Assembly: GCF_018449635.1 (NCBI RefSeq)
Contig: NZ_JAAVUV010000004.1
Span: 62,001-126,000, forward strand
Source: Caballeronia sp. dw_276
Lineage (GTDB): Bacteria > Pseudomonadota > Gammaproteobacteria > Burkholderiales > Burkholderiaceae
Length of the DNA: 64,000 nucleotides
Direction: 5' to 3'
Below, one piece after another: positions 62,793 to 64,000 of this stretch. The notes below the pieces were generated by a model. It had not been told where the DNA came from. It ran no database searches and worked only from the letters and a program-made list of their open reading frames with translations. Positions within the stretch are counted from its first letter, which is position 1. Each line of letters begins with the position of its first letter. The position numbers were made by a program, and so were the translations under genes.

Positions 62793-63254
62793 ATGGACCT
62801 CGATAAAATTGACCGCGCAATCCTGATCGCGCTGCAGGCGGATGGCCGGGCCACGAACGCAAGTATTGCCGAGACCGTCGGCTTGAGCGAAACGCCGTGC
62901 GCCCGGCGGCTCAAGCGTCTCGAGGCGGATGGATATATACAAGGCTATCGGGCGATCCTTTCACGGTCCGCGTTAGGGCTCGGCCTGGTCGCGTTCGTGC
63001 AAGTGCGTTTCAGCATGCATGATCGGAAGATATCGGACCGCTTCGAGCGCGAAATTCAGGCGATTCCACGCATTGTCTCGTGCCACAACATCTCGGGCAC
63101 GGCGGACTATCTGCTGCAAGTCGTGGCGCGTGATCTCGATGATTACGGCCTCTTCATGCGTGATGTCCTGCGCGTGCTGCCGGGTGTATCGGCGGTTGAA
63201 TCCACGTTGTCCTTGCGCGAAGTAAAGCGCGATGCCGGTTTGCCGCTGCTTTAG
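62793..63254 (+). CDS. Lrp/AsnC family transcriptional regulator
   Basis: A 153-residue Lrp-type regulator of normal length. The N-terminal helix-turn-helix starts DLDKIDRAILIALQADGRATNASIAETVGLSETPCARRLKRLEADGYI (about 2-49). The C-terminal RAM ligand domain follows (VRFSMHDRKISDRFE, HNISGTADYLLQVVARD). It probably controls amino acid-related genes elsewhere; the local target is unclear. It is convergent with the partial S10 peptidase, overlapping it by four bases. Confidence 0.9.
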   Translation: MDLDKIDRAILIALQADGRATNASIAETVGLSETPCARRLKRLEADGYIQGYRAILSRSALGLGLVAFVQVRFSMHDRKISDRFEREIQAIPRIVSCHNISGTADYLLQVVARDLDDYGLFMRDVLRVLPGVSAVESTLSLREVKRDAGLPLL

Positions 63255-64000
63255 GGGCTTGCGGCGTTATCGGCTTTATAAAAGCGCGTCAGGTCGGCTT
63301 TAAGCGTGTGCAGCGAGGCGTCGTCCAGATAGATCATGTGACCCGTCGGGTAATACGTGCGCTGGATGTTCGGCTGCAAGGACTTGTCCAGGTCCATGTG
63401 CGACAAGTCATATTCGGTCTGAAAAAATGGCGTCGCCAAGTCGAAGTAACCGTTGAGCGACAACACGCGAAGGCGCGGGTTCTGGCGCATCGCTGCGGCG
63501 AGATCGCCTGCCGCGTAGGGCTGGGACAATTGCTCGCCCCACGACGCCCGATGCTTCCAGTTCCATTGCGACAACGCGTTGTCGTTGAATACGCGATACG
63601 CATCGGGCGCGTCGAAATGCAGATCCTGCACAAGATGCTGATGCAGCGCGGCATCGTAGGCGCTCGACACGCTCGTTACCGAAGCGTCGTAATCGGGGCG
63701 CTCGGCGGCGTCGTCGTAGTCGATGCCTTCGAAGCGCGCGTCGTATCGTCCGAGGGTGCGCGACTCGCCGCGCAGCAGTTGTTTGCGAAAACGCGATGGC
63801 CAGATTTCCAGCCGCGTCTGTTTGACGTACTCCGTGCTGAGACCCGTGTACTCGGCGACGCGCGCCGCGATTGCATCGCGTTCGGAATCGGGCAGCGCGT
63901 CCCCTTTCGCCAACGCTTGCGCATAAGGGCCTGCAGCGAAGGCGCGGACTTCGGCGAGATAAGTCTCCAGGTTGGGCGGTTTCGGCACGAGCTTGCCGTG
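63251..64000 (-). CDS. S10 family serine carboxypeptidase-like protein (5' end cut by window edge)
   Basis: The last 249 residues are visible, running off the right edge. The C-terminal catalytic residues of S10 peptidases can be placed: the aspartate in LNGYFDLATPFFQ and the histidine in PTGHMIYLDD. The nucleophilic serine lies outside the window. These proteins, about 500 residues long in Burkholderiaceae, are exported peptidase-like hydrolases of uncertain substrate. The visible stop codon lies within the end of the convergent Lrp gene. Confidence 0.8.
   Translation of the reverse strand, partial: HGKLVPKPPNLETYLAEVRAFAAGPYAQALAKGDALPDSERDAIAARVAEYTGLSTEYVKQTRLEIWPSRFRKQLLRGESRTLGRYDARFEGIDYDDAAERPDYDASVTSVSSAYDAALHQHLVQDLHFDAPDAYRVFNDNALSQWNWKHRASWGEQLSQPYAAGDLAAAMRQNPRLRVLSLNGYFDLATPFFQTEYDLSHMDLDKSLQPNIQRTYYPTGHMIYLDDASLHTLKADLTRFYKADNAASP

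Overview
The window looks like a Burkholderiaceae genome, probably Caballeronia or Paraburkholderia and possibly a secondary chromosome. Coding is GC-rich, genes are dense, and the closest family matches I recognise (formyl-CoA transferase, Gram-negative porin, DUF1993, DUF1428 and DUF2278 proteins) are typical of that group. This placement is inference from protein style, not a database result. There are no rRNA or tRNA genes, insertion sequences, prophage or CRISPR arrays. The region is almost entirely catabolic operons, each with its own local regulator.

Layout. 1-3122 (minus): MFS transporter, CaiB-type CoA-transferase and a citryl-CoA lyase-like gene cut by the left edge, with a perfect palindrome upstream. 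3260-6226 (minus): an exported GMC dehydrogenase module (Tat small subunit, GMC flavoprotein, cytochrome c) with a ribbon-helix-helix gene inside it. 6267-7346: a glyoxalase and a DUF1993 gene. 7586-20310 (plus): an oxalate region with a GntR regulator, oxc-frc, a small conserved-looking ORF, a second frc paralogue, an FAH-family gene, pntAB, pyruvate kinase and a ketopantoate-reductase homologue. Three matching AT-rich operator-like sites lie upstream of the regulator, oxc and the second frc. Together the genes suggest oxalate to oxalyl-CoA, formate and C2/C3 metabolism, with PntAB linking NADH and NADPH pools and pyruvate kinase closing the glycerate branch.

20408-24674: assorted small genes (DUF1428, lone AAA ATPase, cysteine-rich exported protein, a 59-residue membrane protein, ferritin-like protein, epoxide hydrolase, FKBP isomerase). 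24803-30443: a purine-salvage group of deaminase, NCS2 permease, LysR regulator, Tat-exported nucleoside hydrolase and porin. 30688-39354: a GntR regulator divergent from a serine-glyoxylate-type aminotransferase, a 1007-residue FAD/Fe-S 2-hydroxyacid dehydrogenase, an MFS carrier, an enoyl-CoA hydratase and a CoA-transferase. 39469-46338: transporters, NudK, a DeoR regulator, an HTH-deoxyribosyltransferase fusion, a diguanylate cyclase, DUF2278 and YjdM.

46440-55025: an IclR regulator divergent from an FMN 2-hydroxyacid oxidase, then a minus-strand operon of FAD 2-hydroxyacid oxidase, spermidine-type ABC importer (with fused permeases) and a DapA-family lyase. This suggests uptake and oxidation of both enantiomers of a hydroxy acid. 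55642-57627: a primary-type sigma factor outside its usual neighbourhood. 57792-64000: acid phosphatase divergent from a di-haem peroxidase, a LysR/short-chain dehydrogenase pair, an Lrp regulator and a partial S10 peptidase.

No wholly new system is obvious. The best leads are the shared oxalate operator, the second frc with changed active-site loops, the ribbon-helix-helix gene inside the GMC operon, the HTH-deoxyribosyltransferase fusion, the deaminase with an altered metal-motif neighbour, and the sigma-factor paralogue.
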